From: Rheinheimera sediminis
GTDB lineage: Bacteria > Pseudomonadota > Gammaproteobacteria > Enterobacterales > Alteromonadaceae
Assembly (NCBI RefSeq): GCF_004005375.1
Contig: NZ_RZUF01000009.1
Span: forward strand, 62,001-126,000
Direction: 5' to 3'
DNA: 64,000 nt
Shown: positions 61,978 through 64,000 of the stretch, in pieces
Position numbering within the stretch: the stretch's first letter is position 1
Layout of the letters: each line of letters opens with the position of its first letter
Position numbers and translations under genes: made by a program
The notes under the pieces: model-generated
The model's database searches: none
What the model was told of the DNA's origin: nothing
The model's input: the letters and a program-made list of their open reading frames with translations, nothing else

Positions 61978-64000
61978 GAATGAGGATCCGGATGTGGGAT
62001 GGTTAAGTCGTTTTTTGCGACTGACAGCGCAGGATTTAGAGAAAGCTGATAGTGCGTCGTGGCAACAAAGTGTGCTGCGCATCATGATGTTATCTGGGTT
62101 ATGTCTGGTGTCTGTCATAGTGATCCACAGCTCTTGGCAAGCCTGGAAAATCGGGGCTTATCAGGTTATTGCCATCACCTCTCTGTTTTATACTGCATTA
62201 GTAGCGGCTTTACTACTTTCCAAAAATCACACCAAAAAAAGTGCTGTTATGCTGTTGGCCGTTGTCATCGCAGCGGGCGCTTGTATTTTGCTATTTAATG
62301 ATGATTTTGAAATGGGCAAGCTTGGCATAGTCTTTATCTACACCTTGCCCATGATCAGTTTGATGTTTTTTGGTTTCAGAACAGCATTGGTTTTTATGGT
62401 TCTGAATTTCATACCTTTTTTTTATTTGTTGCGCAATGAAGCGCCAGGCAATCTGTTCGGTTTATCTATTACCTTGCCCGCGACGCACAGCTATTTGCAT
62501 GGCCTGCTATTTTTGTTTTTTAATTTGTGTTTGCCTCTGGCCGCGGCGCGTATTTTCAGCACCTTAAAACGCAGCGCGGTGCAGCTAACCGATCTGAACC
62601 AACATTTAGTGCAAAGTCATAATTATTATGAAGAGTTGTTTGAGCACAATGGCTCAGCCACTGTGTTAGTCACCGCAACGGGCGATGTTATTAAATGCAA
62701 CAGTCTGGCTGCGGAGCTGCTTGGCCTGAAGCCAGAGCAGCAAGTTAATTTATTGTCTCTGCTCAGTTTTGTTCAGGATGGCGAGCTGCAGGGCCATTGG
62801 CTGAAAGGGAAAGTGGAATGTAGTTTAAAAAGTCGATCCGGATCCGCTCTGGTCTTAAAGCATGTGATGCTGACCCGCTCAGGTTATCATGTAGTGAGTT
62901 TGCAGGAAATCAGCGCTTTACGGCAGTTACAGCAGCAGTTAAAGCAAAGTCAGAAACTGCAGGACAGTTGGCTGCACTACGATGCACTGACTTGTTTACC
63001 TAATGCGGCTGGTTTTACGGAATTGGTGAATTACAAGCAGGAACAGACAGTGCCGCATGAATTTGGCTTGATGGCTATTATCCGGCTGCGTCATGTCAAA
63101 ACCCTGAATCAGCAATATGGCTATGAATTTGGCAGCCAGTTATTGCAGCATTTCTCAAAAGTCGCGAAAGCCGCTTTACCTTCAGATGCAGTGTTAGCCA
63201 GAGTGAGGGGGGTAAAGTTCGCACTCTGGTTAAAAGGCGATTTGAATGTGCTGGATCCAAGGCAACTGGCCGAGGCTATTGCCAGTCAATTGCCTGTTGA
63301 GCTGACAGTGGGTCCTTACACAGCTCGAATGAATTATCAGTTTGGCGTCAGTTTTACTAAAGGGTCGGACTATCAGGATGCACAGCTTCTTATTGAACAA
63401 TGCGAGCTGGCGTTAGAGTTATCTAGCCCTGGCCAGAACGTCAGTTTTTATGATCAGCAACAAGCCAGACAAATGGAGCAGGATTATCAATTACTGAATG
63501 CCTTTCGTGATGCGCTGCGGCAAAAACAGCTGGAGCTTTGGTTACAACCCAAGGTTGACCCACAAGGAAAGATCCAGAGTTTTGAAGCTTTAAGCCGCTG
63601 GTTTGTTGATGGACAGGCCATAGCGCCTGATTGTTTTGTGTTGATGGCAGAACGCCATGGCCTGATGACCCTGTTTTCACGTTTAGTCTTGCAACAAAGT
63701 GTTAGTATTTTGCAAAGCTGGCAGCAACAGGGCTTGTTATACCCTATTGCTATAAACCTGGGCGGGCCTGAGCTTTTGGACGACAGCTTTTTTGCTGAGC
63801 TAATGAGCCACAGTGCCGATCATCCCTGGTTAACCCGCTACCTGCAGTTAGAGATCACCGAAACCAATATAGCGGTGCAACAACCTTTATTACATAAACG
63901 TTTAAAAGCGCTGCATCAGTATGGTTTTAGTATTTCCATCGATGATTTTGGTACAGGCCATTCGTCGTTAAGCCAGTTGGTGGATTGCCCGGCCGATACC
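61961..64000 (+). CDS. Membrane protein with PAS-like, degenerate GGDEF and EAL domains (partial)
   Basis: The gene is cut by the window end, with at least 680 residues visible. Possible starts are GTG 61961 or GTG 61994 (TGAGGA upstream of the latter). About six membrane helices span roughly residues 40-205, followed by a PAS-like region (LFEHNGSATVLVTATGDVIKCNSLAAELLG). In the GGDEF domain the signature is ruined (ARVRGVKFALWL), so it is not a cyclase. The EAL domain looks active, with FEALSRW, INLGGPEL, LEITETN and IDDFGTGHSS. It should hydrolyse c-di-GMP, perhaps modulated by the degenerate GGDEF. Confidence 0.85.
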   Translation, partial: MRSEIWNEDPDVGWLSRFLRLTAQDLEKADSASWQQSVLRIMMLSGLCLVSVIVIHSSWQAWKIGAYQVIAITSLFYTALVAALLLSKNHTKKSAVMLLAVVIAAGACILLFNDDFEMGKLGIVFIYTLPMISLMFFGFRTALVFMVLNFIPFFYLLRNEAPGNLFGLSITLPATHSYLHGLLFLFFNLCLPLAAARIFSTLKRSAVQLTDLNQHLVQSHNYYEELFEHNGSATVLVTATGDVIKCNSLAAELLGLKPEQQVNLLSLLSFVQDGELQGHWLKGKVECSLKSRSGSALVLKHVMLTRSGYHVVSLQEISALRQLQQQLKQSQKLQDSWLHYDALTCLPNAAGFTELVNYKQEQTVPHEFGLMAIIRLRHVKTLNQQYGYEFGSQLLQHFSKVAKAALPSDAVLARVRGVKFALWLKGDLNVLDPRQLAEAIASQLPVELTVGPYTARMNYQFGVSFTKGSDYQDAQLLIEQCELALELSSPGQNVSFYDQQQARQMEQDYQLLNAFRDALRQKQLELWLQPKVDPQGKIQSFEALSRWFVDGQAIAPDCFVLMAERHGLMTLFSRLVLQQSVSILQSWQQQGLLYPIAINLGGPELLDDSFFAELMSHSADHPWLTRYLQLEITETNIAVQQPLLHKRLKALHQYGFSISIDDFGTGHSSLSQLVDCPADT

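Overview
The window looks like chromosomal DNA from a marine or freshwater gammaproteobacterium of the Alteromonadales/Chromatiales border, most like Rheinheimera or Alishewanella. This is inferred from protein character and gene order (polA - Spot 42 - engB, YihI, UbiK, a katB-ankB pair, cytochromes c4 and c5, several TonB/halogenase genes). No database search was possible. The right end cuts through an EAL-domain gene.

Layout. 1-810: no convincing gene; a dispersed hairpin repeat. 809-9379 (minus): an operon of a large TonB-dependent receptor, an intact flavin-dependent halogenase, a degenerate halogenase paralogue, a second intact halogenase and a DUF6445 protein. 9420-15826 (plus): a compact, apparently co-transcribed locus. 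It holds a frameshifted secreted mini-peptide with four evenly spaced cysteines (C-x5-C-x5-C-x5-C), a HlyD/MacA-like adaptor, an ABC ATPase, an FtsX/MacB-like permease, two tandem periplasmic CPPC proteins (the second broken by a 5-bp duplication) and a membrane-anchored glutaredoxin. I consider this the best candidate for an undescribed system: export and thiol handling of a cysteine-rich peptide. 16183-22032: lipoproteins, an S41 protease, a putative zinc-finger protein, a metallopeptidase, a short solute-binding protein and RhtA. 22189-30385 (plus): M28 peptidase, SbcD/SbcC (with an extremely glutamine-rich coiled coil), a TPR protein and a DesKR-type two-component pair. 30393-31176: six essentially identical 126-bp tandem repeats plus a partial one. 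31223-36892: DUF481, MscS, tRNA-His with a 3' remnant beside it, DUF1285, an amidohydrolase, DUF2489, YihI and a methyltransferase.

36893-43153 is rich in RNA and mobile signals. It contains a CsrB/RsmY-like RNA preceded by two GacA/UvrY boxes, cytochrome c4, engB, a 122-bp MITE with 17-bp inverted ends and a 6-bp target duplication, a possible new sRNA with its own promoter and terminator, Spot 42 RNA, and polA. 43154-64000: cytochrome c5, a GAF-GAF-GGDEF-degenerate EAL protein, Rep helicase, UbiK, a second amidohydrolase, a periplasmic catalase with an AnkB-like partner (separated by a repeat insertion), RidA, DUF2884, a TPR hybrid histidine kinase, the assimilatory sulfite pathway cysJIH, and the start of a GGDEF/EAL protein.

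Two repeat families recur between genes: a ~125-bp hairpin repeat (71-190, 30393-31176, 52536-52665) and the MITE (38949-39070, decayed copy near 20387-20474). Functional assignments rest on motifs read by eye.
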